Below are positions 49,271 to 61,267 of a stretch of DNA of 64,000 nucleotides, in pieces. The translations under genes were made by a program, and so were the position numbers. Position 1 is the stretch's first letter; every line of letters begins with the position of its first letter. The notes under the pieces were generated by a model, which saw nothing but the letters and a program-made list of their open reading frames with translations, was not told the origin of the DNA and did no database searches. The DNA is from Dipteris shenzhenensis. Taxonomy: Eukaryota; Polypodiophyta; Polypodiopsida; Gleicheniales. Location of the stretch: the NCBI GenBank assembly GCA_047967505.1, contig CM106540.1. One strand, 5' to 3'.

Positions 49271-49886
49271 CTAGAGAGACCGGTGAGGAGGAAACAACAG
49301 GTGAAAAGGAAATAAGGTCAGATGGAAAAACAAGCATTGGGGATAAACTGGGGAGGCTAAAGACAAAGAGACAACTTTAGGAGGAAAACAGGGAGGTACG
49401 GGAATAGTCACTGATGGAACTGGAAGTGGAGGTGATGCAACGGGGAGTGGTGAGACACATATAACAGGACATGGTGAGAAATCATCTGAAGGCGATGGCT
49501 AATGCTGTGAAGGGTTAGCATCCAATTCCTAGGATTATCCTATGAAGAAGGTTGAACACAAAGCTTCTTTTGTGTCTTTTCCTCATCCACCACCTCCTCT
49601 ACCATATCCTCATCCAGCATCTCTACCAGAGCATCCTCTGCTCTAGTTGTTGAACTTTTCTCCTACACTCTTTAGTGCTGGTGTAGAAGGAGCAAGTTAG
49701 AGAAGCTCTACAATAGTTCTAGCTCAATGCATCCCAAATAAGACTTTTAAGGAATGCTCCGCAACTCTCTAGCATGAATGCTATGCAAGTTTCTCAATTG
49801 GCTATAGACCTAGGGTACAAAAGTCGCTATATCAAGAAATACATTGCTAAGGGCTACATAAACCAACTACAGAATGCGTATTTTTC
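49271..49886 (+). other. Upstream region of the SET gene; decayed coding-like stretch with a possible HTH-like segment
   Basis: A forward frame at about 49725-49890 reads ASQIRLLRNAPQLSSMN and then VSQLAIDLGYKSRYIKKYI, helical and basic. Its upstream continuation is interrupted by TAG codons near 49690-49720. A Gly/Thr/Ser-rich linker-like frame lies at about 49380-49500 and a Pro-rich one at about 49580-49640. These look like remnants of a larger protein formerly upstream of the SET exon, but the frames do not join cleanly to it. Confidence 0.3.
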
Positions 49887-50513
49887 ATGAAGGTACATAT
49901 GTCAAAGTGTTTTTTGATTTTATCTCAATCCATATAACTATTGTTGTAGCTAATTGAATTTGTCTTTTGTGATGTAGATAGATATACGTTCAAATCAAGC
50001 TTGAGTAGGTACATACCAGAACGAGATCCATTTGGACCACCAAAGTTACCTGTCCCTATCAACGAAGTGTTCTGGATAAAAAATGTGGCTTTCGAGGTGC
50101 ATGAGTCAACCATTATAGGTGCTGGCTTGGGCTTGTTTGTGCATGGCTCCATCAAGAGAGGGACTACTATTCTCCATTATGGAGGTGACAAGTACTCCTA
50201 CAGAGACTGGAAGGAATTATGTAGAGTTCATCCAAGGCTAAAGAAGTACTCTATCCAAGAGGACCCTACTGTCCCTATGAAGGATATGGTGCATATTGTT
50301 GGTGATGTTCAATATGGCAATGTGGCAGGATTTATTAACAGCAATAGAAATACCAATGTAAAGCCAAATGTTTGTTATGTATTTTCCCCTGATGTTCCAC
50401 CTTGGTATGACCCCATGATGAACATAGATATTGCAGAATATGGTCACATTTGTATTAAATCCATAGATGATATACATGCAGGAGAGGAGCTATTTGCAGA
50501 CTATGAGTTTTGA
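49887..50513 (+). CDS. Small SET-domain protein (putative lysine methyltransferase), two-exon model
   Basis: The SET-coding frame has no ATG of its own inside the domain. The best model begins with a two-codon first exon (ATGAAG, 49887-49892), a 57-bp GT-AG intron (49893-49949, acceptor TTGTTGTAG) and an exon at 49950-50513, giving 189 residues. SET motifs are in order: GAGLGLF at 59-65, HYGGD at 78-82, GNVAGFINSNRNTN at 125-138 and GEELFADYEF at 180-189. SET enzymes transfer methyl groups from S-adenosylmethionine to lysine, usually on histones. The usual Asn-His-Ser of the cofactor pocket reads Asn-Ser-Asn, and no pre-SET or post-SET cysteines exist, so activity is doubtful. The domain is completely open while surrounding DNA is decayed. 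Lying between satellite repeats, it may be transposon-borne. The first exon is the weak point. Confidence 0.6.
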
Positions 50514-51193
50514 ATAACAACATTGTATTTCTTTATACAATCATTACTTATGGGAATTACTACTTTCTTGCCAACTATGTAAATTGGTGCGTAATTGTTG
50601 TGTGTGAATAATATGCAAACATGTTCATAACTACATTCATAATGTATTTTGAAGGAGTGTCTCTCGTGCCATCCTTTCTAGTGCCATTCTCTTTGGGGCT
50701 AGAAATTGAGAGTTTCTTTGGAATCATGATTTATTTCAGGGATTTCAATGGTGTATCAACAAGTTGTTATGTTTTCATCCTAAAGTGTACTTTTTTACTT
50801 TGCAATGAGTAATCACACTCTACATTTTTTAAATGGTGTTTTGGAGATTTTCAAATGAGAATGCTCACAACAAAAGCGAGTCTCAATATCAATGGAAATT
50901 CCAGAGACTCGCTATTATGAAGGTGTTTTTGAACATCACTATGGCTCACGAGATGAATCTAACTCAAATGGGTTTCAAAGTTTATTATTTTGTTGATGAT
51001 AACGTAGTTTAGACACTGATATTCTATTTATTATTTGAGAATGTAGTTGATATTTCACACTTCATGAATGGCTATCTAGTCTATTTTCACATATTTCTCC
51101 TGTTTTTTCATTGAGGGGAGCTACAATTTCTTCCAAAACTGCCATTCTGGGAATTGGGTTTTTCTCGAATTATCTAATACGGTCTTAAGTGTT
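50514..51193. other. 3' flank of the SET gene; contains TAGTGCCATTCTCT
   Basis: The half-site of the palindromic repeat family reappears at 50679-50692, with GTGCCATCC just before it. No other gene or repeat was recognised. Confidence 0.5.
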
Positions 51194-51271
51194 AGAGGAT
51201 GGAGTGATCATTAGACCTCACTACCTGGAGAAAGAGGATGGAGTGATCATTAGACCTCACTACCTGGAGAA
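51194..51271. repeat. 39-bp tandem duplication
   Basis: AGAGGATGGAGTGATCATTA begins at 51194 and 51233; the two units are identical or nearly so. Confidence 0.93.
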
Positions 51272-52651
<1,380 letters not shown>

Positions 52652-53435
52652 GTGTACGTTCTCTCAAGTTCAAGTGATTGATGTATTGTAGCAATGTCTT
52701 TTGCTGAAAAGTCAAAATGTTTTATCACAAGTTGATTTAGCAAGGTCAAATCTTTTTCTGTCCATTTAAAATATGTGTGATTTTACATCACTTCAACCAA
52801 AGGACAAATTGACCAAGTTGGTGTGGACTCATCTACTAATAGAGAGTGTCTTCTTGCTTGTCCAACTTTGCCTATCAAGGCCTTTTTTGAGCCATTGAAG
52901 CGTAGCAAATTGAAAGAGTGTCCAAATAAGTTATGGAAACATTGCAAAACGTCAACAATAATTGTGTATAATGACGAAGATTTAGTGATAATGCCTTGCA
53001 TATTATTACTATCAAAAGGAAAATTGATTGATTTTACACTTAACATTTGCCATGGACTGTTGCCTACAATTGTAATGGCCATAATGTTATTGAACATAGT
53101 ATTCAACAATTGTTGATATGCAATAGGCACACAAAAAAATCTTCATTTGAAGGGAATTTTTGCAAAAAGGCAAATTTTTTAGATTGAACTGCTTTATCTA
53201 ACTCCATTGTTTCAAAGTTGATCCAAGCTACAATTCCAAGGAAAAAGATGTTGAAACAGCAATGATGTTTATTTTTTGAAGCTATTTCATTACAACATTG
53301 AAATCACAATGCAATGATCTTAAAATATCACAATCACAAATTTTTTCAAAGCTAATAATAAAGCAAGAGTCATTTTGAAGCTATTCCATTGTGACAACGA
53401 ATTGAAAATACAATGAAGTACATGAAAGATGATAA
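52652..53435. other. No confident gene; open on both strands at 52783-53130
   Basis: A 115-codon reverse frame and a 97-codon forward frame overlap almost completely at 52783-53130. Neither has a motif I recognise. Beyond 53130 the sequence is AT-rich and non-coding. Confidence 0.3.
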
Positions 53436-54840
53436 TCACAAATTGTTTTGAAAGGCAATAACAAAACCGGAGCTATTGATTGTGAAGCTTCCGCTTGGTT
53501 TTGTTGTCTTGAGCTTGCCACGTGCCAACATAATATCCGCCTCGTAGAAGTCGAGAAAAGGAACGTTTAACTGCAGAACATTGTCCACATATGGGCCCCT
53601 GAGTTGAACTAGAATCCTCTCCCATTGCACTGGTAAAGATCATCAATCAAACAAGGAACACGAACAATTGTTTGGACACTCTTGCATGAGTAGCAATAAG
53701 GCTGAAGCTCATCTCAGCTCATGCATAGCCCACTGCAAGAGTCGCATTCATACTCTAGTAAGTCTACATTGATATTGGTGAAATGCAACACTCCAAGGAC
53801 CTGTACATATAAGAAACAATAGTGAGTGCTTGCCTTTAGTTAACTAACAATTTAATGTTGAGGAAGGACATTGTACCTTTGTTCCATAGCCCAAACGAGC
53901 AACTTGACTTGAGAATGCTCCCTTCAATGCATCTTTGATTGGACCTTCTAGAACCTTAGCCAATATGGTGAAATCAAAGACACATCATCATCAAGGTTAG
54001 CAACGAGGACGGCAATGTTGATCAAATCATTGTGGCAGATGGCCCAAGAGATCAAGATAGAGCAGAAATAAGTTCAAAATGCCACTTCTTTTGTTTTCAA
54101 ACTTAAGAAAAATAAACAAGGCTCCTACATGATAATTTCTTTGTAAATGACAGTTGTCTTTTGTGACGGAACGCAAGTCTACTCTCACATCCTTGATCCA
54201 AGAATTCAACGAGGAAGGGGTGGTTATGTATGTTCTCAAAAACGTCTCCTTCCTCAATGCCAAAGGGACAATATGCCAACTGTGCCAACTACATTTGCAA
54301 CATTGGAGTTGCAAAGATTGACCATTTCAGCAGCCCAAGGGACATAAGTGCAAAGAGGATGATCTGGAAGCAATTGAAGGTTACCATCAAATGGCTCTCC
54401 TCTAATTATCCAAGTGGTTGCATCAACAAAAAAGGACAACTTGGAGGTTCCGCCTTCACTTGCACCTTTTGGAACTACACTTGCTCCCTCTATTCTATAG
54501 AATTCTCCAACTTGTAAGAAGTTCACAAATTGGTGAATGCATGTAGAGGGTATAAGCAATGTAATAGTATGAGAACAATTCTTGTGTGTCAAGTTCCCCT
54601 TCAACAACACTGGATATTTTGCATTTGGAACCTTGTATGTTCCATACTTGCATAACAATTTGCCTTCAAAGACAAACCTATGTGGCACACATTCAAATAA
54701 TTGGATTATTCCTAGTGACACCAATGTATTTCCACCTCCTACAAAATTCTCTTTTGTAGGAATGATTGCTTTCGCATTTGGAGAAAAGCCATAAGAAGTT
54801 GCTTGGTAGCTCTTGTTCTAATTGCCTCCATTGTAAGAAT
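53436..54840 (-). pseudogene. Decayed multi-exon gene for an OB-fold plus zinc-ribbon-like protein (possible ssDNA-binding protein)
   Basis: On the reverse strand, 54800-54254 encodes one long segment with YPVLLKGNLTHKNC, VNFLQVGEFYRIEGASVV and NVANVVGTVGIL. These resemble the strand patterns of an RPA-like OB fold (inference from pattern only). After a frameshifted stretch, an exon ends GYGTK at 53877 (donor GTACAA). The next begins at 53800 (VLGVLHFTNINVDLLEYECDSC) and includes a second Cys pair, YCYSC, giving a CxxC-x-CxxC ribbon. A last exon runs from 53629 to 53436 (QWERILVQLRGPYVDN). Stops (TAG near 54815, TGA within the ribbon) and frameshifts show decay. RPA70, SHLD2-like or other OB proteins are candidates; I cannot choose between them. 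Confidence 0.45.
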
Positions 54841-55343
54841 TTACCTCTTCTCCATCTTGTTTTAAGACAATTTATTTGCTAGCTGCATTTACAAGTACAA
54901 TTATTTAAAAGGAGAGCATTTGTATACATTGTAGAGGCAATCAACAATTTTATTACAACACTTCTATAACATCATTTTTGTGGCCACTTCAACAAAACAA
55001 TGCATGTTTCTTGCATTATTGCTTTTTAATGAAAGTGGATGTTTGCAAAATGCAAGAAAATTGAAGAACATGATTAGAATATGAAATACATTTGAAATAA
55101 TAGGCAACTTAAAGGTGCAATTTTAAAAATCATTATTCAATATTTAGTTTCACAATCATATGTCTCATATTACAAGAATTGAATTGTTTGCTTATCACCT
55201 AAAACAATAGTCTTACAATTTGAATCACAATAACTTCAAAGTATTACAAACTCCAAAGCATAATGAATAAAGTTTAGATGTAATAATATCTTGCTAGAAG
55301 ACGTTGCAATACCATAATTTAAAAGCTCAAGTTCTTGCTAGTC
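54841..55343. other. AT-rich, nothing recognised
   Basis: No coding frame or repeat supported. Confidence 0.4.
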
Positions 55344-55625
55344 TGAGTCAATATTTAATGACATCAACAACGCTAGGCTTCATTTGGCATAAGCCACTTT
55401 TTGGAGTTTCAACATGCACACATTTTTTAGAGCGAACAACGCGCGTGCTAATCTTACACCTAAAGTCCACATACTTTGGGTGTCGTCGCACAAGCTTCTT
55501 CACTGAGGAAAATTTAAAAAAGAAACTATTATAAGTTGTGGTGTAGGTGGTGTAATTAAAAAAAGACATAGGTTTGGATTTTTGCACCTTGGGCGTAGGC
55601 CCCTTTTGCAACTGCTTGGAACGAT

Positions 55626-55718
55626 CCACTTAAAGATCGTTTCAAGGAAGCCTTCCCCACTTAAAGATCGTTTCAAGGAAGTCTTCCCCACTTAAAGATC
55701 ATTTTGAGGAAGCCTTCC
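55626..55718. repeat. 31-bp minisatellite, three units
   Basis: CCACTTAAAGATCGTTTCAA starts at 55626 and 55657, with a diverged third unit at 55688 (CCACTTAAAGATCATTTTGA). A 31-bp period is not a multiple of three, so each unit would change the frame of any exon across it. Confidence 0.9.
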
Positions 55719-56038
55719 TAATAGCTGAGCTTTTCAGCAAACTTTCTTTTGGGGCCTTGCTTGGAGAAATTATTCACAAAGGTGTTGATGCATGGCTAGG
55801 TGGGGAAGCTGATTTTTCCATGAAGGAACATGCAAACTTAGGTGGAGCCTAATATTGTACAGCAAATTAAAACTGTGTAAGCCCATAAAGAATGTTTGAG
55901 AAAAAATAGGAGTCTAATTTTTTGTTTCTATGTTTAACAAATGCAAAGAGCTAATTCATTGCAAAGGACATGCGACAAACAGAACACACACATCAAAAGA
56001 AACGTAGACTGAATTGCGTAACTTGTTCTATGCACTTA

Positions 56039-56185
56039 ATAGACTGAAATGTAAAAGAAAGCAAGTCAAATTTTACGCATTTCCAAAGTTATAGTATACA
56101 TTGTCAAACGAATATAGACTGAAACGTAATAGAAAGCAAGACAAATTTTACGATTTTCCAAAGCTACAGTATGCAAATGAATAAT
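56039..56185. repeat. Diverged tandem pair, period about 74 bp
   Basis: ATAGACTGAAATGTAAAAGA at 56039 and ATAGACTGAAACGTAATAGA at 56113 start the units. Shared words AAATTTTACG and TTTCCAAAG follow. From 56200 to 56560 further short words (GCGTCTACGAACCAAAG, CGTAGAGCAT) recur irregularly. Confidence 0.8.
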
Positions 56186-57265
56186 AGACAGTATTAGAAT
56201 TCAAAAAGTCTGCAATGTCAATACTCGACAATGTCTGCAATTCGCTATGTCAATACTTGACAGTGTCTGCAATTCGCGAAACAAACGAAAGTAATCTAAT
56301 ATCGTTTATTCCAAATTGTAAACACCACAGTGTGGAAAGCCTAACATACTACTGACAGACTCTAACGCGGACTGTGGCAAAGCGTCCCTCACACACTATG
56401 GCAGAGCATCTATGAAGCAAAGTCATCGTAGAGCATAATCTACAAATACACCATCGGAAAGCATCTCACAGACTACTATGCCACAGCGTCTACGAACCAA
56501 AGTAATCGTAGAGCATGCAGCGTCTACTAACCAAACTAATTGTAGACCATGCAAAATAGACTAAGACACTTCGCAAGAGTGTCTACGAACTTACCAATAC
56601 ATTGAACAGCAACTTACTTGCAAGGTCACGGGCAGCGCTACGTCTTGCAGTAGCCATAGTGTTGGGCTTCGAGGAGCATGCAATCACAGGAGTTTCATAC
56701 ACAGAGGGAGCAATCTTCCCAAGTAGAGGTGCGAGAAGAGCCTTTGCCAATCCTACGCAAAACAAACAATATAAGAATGTGATTAGTACTGAATCATTTC
56801 AATTGAATCCCAAAGGAAGGACTCAAAGACTGTGGTGATGGACTCAAAAAAAGAATGAAGGAAGAGAAGAAAGAATGTGTTTGTCTGCAGAAGACCTCGC
56901 TCAAAAGTCCCACTATCAGTTTCCATGTAGTCGCTAGATCCATCTACTCCAGCCATCGCCAAAAACAAACATAGAGCAGGACGACCGATTGTAATTTGCA
57001 ATTCCATCGTGCATGCATGGAGAATTTATAGAAAGCGATGAGAACGTTTAGAACCATTTCCAATGCCTAGGTATTGATGGTCATCGTCATGCGTATCTTC
57101 TCCATGCTTGCACCCAAACCTCGTGCAACCGCAGACATAACGCATGTAGACCAAATTAAACCGCAATAGACGAAATTCTGTTGTAACCTACTGTGATAAT
57201 TCTTGCAATCATATCTTTATGCGTTAATGATACTCTGAGAAGGTATCAGCTATAAACACCAGCAT

Positions 57266-57400
57266 ATGCAGTACATTAATCAACCAGCTAATTGCCAGAG
57301 CCGCCAAGCCACGCCAAGCCAAAGCTGCGAAGCCAGAGACAACCAGGTAATTGCTAGGGCCGCCAAGCCAGAGATGACCGAAACCCGAAAACATCTCCAA
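57266..57400. repeat. Short GCCGCCAAGCCA-type repeats
   Basis: CCAGCTAATTGCCAGAGCCG at 57283 and CCAGGTAATTGCTAGGGCCG at 57342 head two units about 60 bp apart, with inner CGCCAAGCCA words. Confidence 0.75.
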
Positions 57401-57740
57401 AATAATCCGGTAGAGCCCAGAGGCACAGTCCGGTGCCAAAGCCGAAGAACCTAGCCCGCAGCCAAATAAGACCAAACGGAAATAACTCCAAAGTTATCCA
57501 GCATAACCTAACCCGCAATCCGGGAGGGCAGGACCAAAGCAGGGCAGCAGAAGCGTGTCAAATTCATCACCGAACACTCAAAGAAGAAACTGGAGCGGAT
57601 GAGATTGCGAGACGTAAAATTCTAGAGGATGCAGAGTGGAGCGTTGGCGGGGAAGAAGGAATGCATGCAACTCCAAACTCAGAGTTGCCATCTCTGCCAA
57701 ACGCACACTTGGATCTGTGCCACGTGTAGCGTAATAACAA

Positions 57741-57757
57741 CCAACCAATGATATAAA
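57741..57757 (+). promoter_or_regulatory. Candidate CCAAT and TATA boxes
   Basis: CCAAC-CAATGATATAAAG at about 57740-57757 combines a CCAAT core with a TATAAAG. It marks the left edge of a GC-richer, gene-like island leading to the serine-rich gene, 1.2 kb before that gene's start codon, so a long leader or an upstream intron would be required. Confidence 0.3.
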
Positions 57758-58950
57758 GATCCATATTTTAATTTCAAAAATTAACTATTTTCTGCCTTCT
57801 AAAAATTTTGTCGATGGTAAGGCTCCCCCACCAGGGCAGCCCAAAGAAACACATTTTAGGAGCGAACATTCCAGATGTTGCTTATGTATTCCGTATCCAC
57901 AACAGAAACAACAACGAACGTCTCTTGCATCCACAACACCTCCGATCAATCGACTTGCATTCCGCACAGCTGCTTCGCAATCCCTCATCCTGCACCAGCA
58001 ATTGCTGATTACCTCGCTCGAAGCCGAAGAGCTGCGCAAACAATTCGCATCAGCAAGTACTGGTAATTTTTCCGTCAAGCATTTGCAGCATCCCGGAGGG
58101 AAATCGTCCATTTTGCTTGATTTCGGTTCAAGAACTCCAACGGCGCAGAGAAGAAATCGTTTTATCTGTCGAGAATCTGCAAAGAAACAGCAGTTGTCCT
58201 GATTCGCTGATGAAGTTCCAACAAGAATTTGTTGCTTGAGAACGGTTATCTGAGGGTTTTTCTTCCGGCGAAAGCAGAGTGAAGGAGGCGATTCCAGCCT
58301 TGCGCTCCTGCTCGAGAATCTCATTCTGATCCGAGATGCCAGAATCGAGACCATCTTCCACGGACGTTTCCCGCTCGGATGTGTGCAGCAGCTTCATTTC
58401 GAAATTTGCTCACTGCTTGGATCCTTCCTCGCATACCAGGTATTTCTTACGTTCTTCAAAAACTGTCCAATCTTCGCCCTCGCCCTCCCCTTCTCTGTGT
58501 CTCTCTTTTCTCGTGAACGTAAGAGTACGTAGCATCCTGGACTGCGGCTTGTTCTCGATAACGGTAGATAAAGTTTGAACTCCTTGCATCGTCCTGTGAA
58601 TAAGATTGCATGGTGCCTTGATACGCTCGAACGTGCCAAGGTTTCTTCGATCCTTTTTCTTTTGCAATCGCGGATTGAAATCATCCGGCGACGTTTTCTT
58701 TCTGAAAACGCGACACAGTCGCATAAAAAAACGCTCGATTCTCCTTGTCGGTTCTTTCTTCCGACAGTTTAAGAGCTAGAAAGTGAAAGAGTCGCCCGGA
58801 CGGTTTTTGCAGACCTGCGTTCTGATTCCTCTTCCGCGTGTCCGATATCCGTTTCGCTTGGCTTATTCTGATGTCTCTTTCCACATGCCTGGACGATCTT
58901 TGCAGAGGTGCATTCTGATTTTTCTTTCGCGTGGCAGATATTCTGAAAAG
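57758..58950. other. GC-richer region upstream of the serine-rich gene; 5' leader or undetected exons
   Basis: Frames are open on both strands (189 codons reverse at 57785-58354; 80 codons forward at 58336-58578), a composition effect. The forward one ends at a donor-like CATACCAG|GTATTTC (58440). Near 58803-58945 a segment with GGACGGTTTTTGCAGA and GGACGATCTTTGCAGA heads is duplicated about 97 bp apart, just before the start codon. No domain recognised. Confidence 0.4.
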
Positions 58951-59502
58951 ATGGATGCAGGGCCGCATCTTCTTCGTTCCGCTTTAAAGCCAAGGAAAAT
59001 GCCGGGTTCGAACGAGCGAAGCATCAAGGCATCTGCGCGAAACATGGCCTCTCGTCCTTCCAAAGAGAGAACCTCCTCGCCTCCTCCATCCATGTCGACG
59101 CTTTCTGCTTCAATCTCAGATGCAGCTCCGCGCAAGAAAAATTGTTTGTGCGCTCCTACCACACACGCAGGATCATTTCGCTGCCGTCTCCACCGTCTAC
59201 CTCCACCTCCCATCACAATCTCCTCTGCGAAGAAATGCTCTTCTCAGCTTCCGTCTTCCAGGAGCAAAGCATCCATAAATCACCAGCTGAAGCATACCCG
59301 CTCACTCTCGGCCTCTTCGTTTTGCCGCCAGGAGCCAAGACCAAGCAGGCTGAGCAAATCGATGGCGAAAGGGCCAAAGCCAGCCACGTCAGTTGAAGAG
59401 ACTTTTGCCGAATGGGGGGAGATCCCGACCACAATTTGTGCAGAGTATGTAACTATGAAATGTCCAGCATTGTATTTTGTCGATTCTCACAAGTCTAGCT
59501 GA
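58951..59502 (+). CDS. Plant 'serine-rich protein-like' family protein
   Basis: The protein starts MDAGPHLLRSALKPRKMPG and carries the family's diagnostic motif NCLCAPTTHAGSFRCRLHR at residues 64-82. It is preceded by a Ser/Pro-rich stretch and followed by basic, Ser-rich sequence (HTRSLSASSFCRQ). In flowering plants this family (short nuclear or cytosolic proteins, function unknown) has the same Cys-x-Cys-(S/A)PT-x-H-x-GSFRC core. I chose ATG 58951 because upstream codons derive from a tandem duplication; ATG 59000 is an alternative. The frame runs to a stop at 59500, but a consensus donor GTATGT at 59445 and an acceptor TTGCAG at 59531-59536 would instead join a second exon ending at 59663 in another Ser-rich tail. 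Which C-terminus is used is open. The only other intact-looking cellular gene besides LEA. Confidence 0.75.
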   Translation: MDAGPHLLRSALKPRKMPGSNERSIKASARNMASRPSKERTSSPPPSMSTLSASISDAAPRKKNCLCAPTTHAGSFRCRLHRLPPPPITISSAKKCSSQLPSSRSKASINHQLKHTRSLSASSFCRQEPRPSRLSKSMAKGPKPATSVEETFAEWGEIPTTICAEYVTMKCPALYFVDSHKSS

Positions 59503-59663
59503 AGTCCCAGATCCTAATATTTATGACAAATTGCAGAGGCGGCTTAGAATCTTCGAGACAGATGGGGATATCAGCAACGAGCGACTGTGAAGCACTTTCG
59601 TCTTCAAGCGGGCGGATTACTGAAGGGGGCCAGCGGTCATTGGTCAAGCTGCTGTCCATTTGA

Positions 59664-61267
59664 GGCTTTTCGGGGGCGGTTTGCTAGCAGACTGCTCACA
59701 AGGCGTTGGTCGCTCACATTCCAACAGACTATTCCGCCATTTTGTTTTCAGCACAGTAGGCAGTCACCAGATTTTGTTCCAACTCTCTTTAAAATCGTTG
59801 CTGCTATTCTTTCCTCGGGCATTCACAAGTCCTCCTTCAGAATCCCCACTCCTAGAGCTCTTGACAGCATTCTTTCTTCCCGTATCCACGGACCACAAGT
59901 GATGTTTTTCAGAACTTCACCCCACCAGCCTTAGCTGTTAGATTGAGTGTAAGTACATGAAACATATTCGGGAGTCTGTCCATTTCTTCTAGTCTCTACA
60001 AGTCGACATCTGGATCTCCGATTGCCACGGAGATGAACAGATCACTGCTGTATGACTAAGTATCCTCTCCATGGTAACAGGACATCGTATCTTTCTTAAC
60101 ATTTCATTTAAGCAGTCTGAAAACAGAGGTGACGAATCAAACTTATTACTTGAAGTTGAACCTTTGATGAAGGCTGGTTCTCTCATGGTTTTCTTCTCAA
60201 CACGGTGTTTATGGAGTTGGATAAACTTATACGTATTTTAACATTCTTGCCCTTTCAACGAATACCAAACTTCATGTCTTTGTATCATGTCTTTGTATCT
60301 TTGTAAAATTTTGTGAGATTAGCAACTTTTATTGCCAAAGTGATGAGGTTTGAAACTTGCCTCCTAGAAGGAAAGAGGAAACATTGGTACATGACCCAAA
60401 ATTAGCTCCTAGTTAGTGGTAGTAGTGTTGCTGTCCACAAATCAACCTATAACAAAACAAGCGAGATGGACATCATAACTTGAGCCTGAATGACTTGCCA
60501 ACTAAGGCTAGGGTTGAAGGAATCCTTGAGTATCCTTTGGCAAACAATGGCGAAAGTGATGAGCAGCAATATGATGAAATAGTCAAGTTGAGCTTGCACC
60601 ACCTACAAAATAGTCCTAGAAATGGGGCACGACAAAAAAAATGTGTTATTGTCACCAAACATCCTTTACAAAAAATAGAGCGAGCATGGTTCTTGTTTCC
60701 CTTGTTTTAGTGTAAGAGGCATCATCTCTCTTCATTAAAAATGCGTTAACTCTTCATGGTGAAAAGAGTCGAAGCGCTACTGATATTCTTAATATGTGCT
60801 TCAACATTCCCATTTGTGACATTGGGATATCAAAACGTGTCCACTATCTCATATCTAATTTGTGTCCCATGTGCATACTTAACTAGCTTTGAAGATGCAA
60901 AAAACTTACTCTATGTTCTACAAAGCACAACATACCATGCATTTATGAAATTCCAATGAGGCTCAGAAAAACGTTAATACGTTTCTTGATCTCATGTCAG
61001 TACACCAAGGTATAAGCATTTTCACGTAAGACTTCTATCTACATCGCATTTCGTAAACATTTTCATGTTGGTAGTATGCGCCATTCACGGTCGTCACTTT
61101 CATTCCCAAATAGCGTGAGAATAATGTCATGACATTGGTGACTGGAAACAATAATTGATAAATCCAATAATTATACTATCAATAAGAGGACAATTGTTAG
61201 TAATATTGTCTAGATTGGCGTGCTAATTAACTGTTACTGTCGGTAATCAGGTTAATACCATCGATCT
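59664..61267. other. Downstream of the serine-rich gene; nothing convincing
   Basis: A 115-codon forward frame at 59587-59934 overlaps the possible second exon above and has no motif. From 60.2 kb on the DNA is AT-rich with short frames only. Confidence 0.35.

Larger units (their letters stand above)
55344..57007 (-). other. Possible spliced reverse-strand exons of an unknown gene
   Basis: Four reverse-strand blocks have good splice-like edges. Block 1 (57007 to about 56897) starts MELQITIGRPALCLF and ends TFER with a GT donor. Block 2 (56751-56617) starts after TTTTGCGTAG, is phase-compatible with block 1 (GLAKALLAPLLGKIAPSVYE) and ends at a consensus CAA|GTAAGT donor. A block near 55620-55590 ends CCCAAG|GTGC, and a final one (about 55504-55344) starts after TTTTCCTCAG (VKKLVRRHPKYVDF) and ends in TGA. 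I could not join block 2 to the later blocks without stops, so the model is partial or the gene is dead. No family recognised. It might be the start of the OB-fold gene to its left, or separate. Confidence 0.3.

Noticed and set aside
46813-49380. A family of similar small ORFs (MCILLCSDH...) repeated several times
   Set aside because: They recur because the satellite unit recurs; frames break at different places in different units and show no domain.
50238-50477. Reverse ORF across the SET exon
   Set aside because: Antisense shadow of the SET-coding frame.
57785-58354. 189-codon reverse ORF
   Set aside because: It lies in the GC-richer leader of the serine-rich gene, where frames are open on both strands; composition is Cys/Arg/Ser-rich without a motif.
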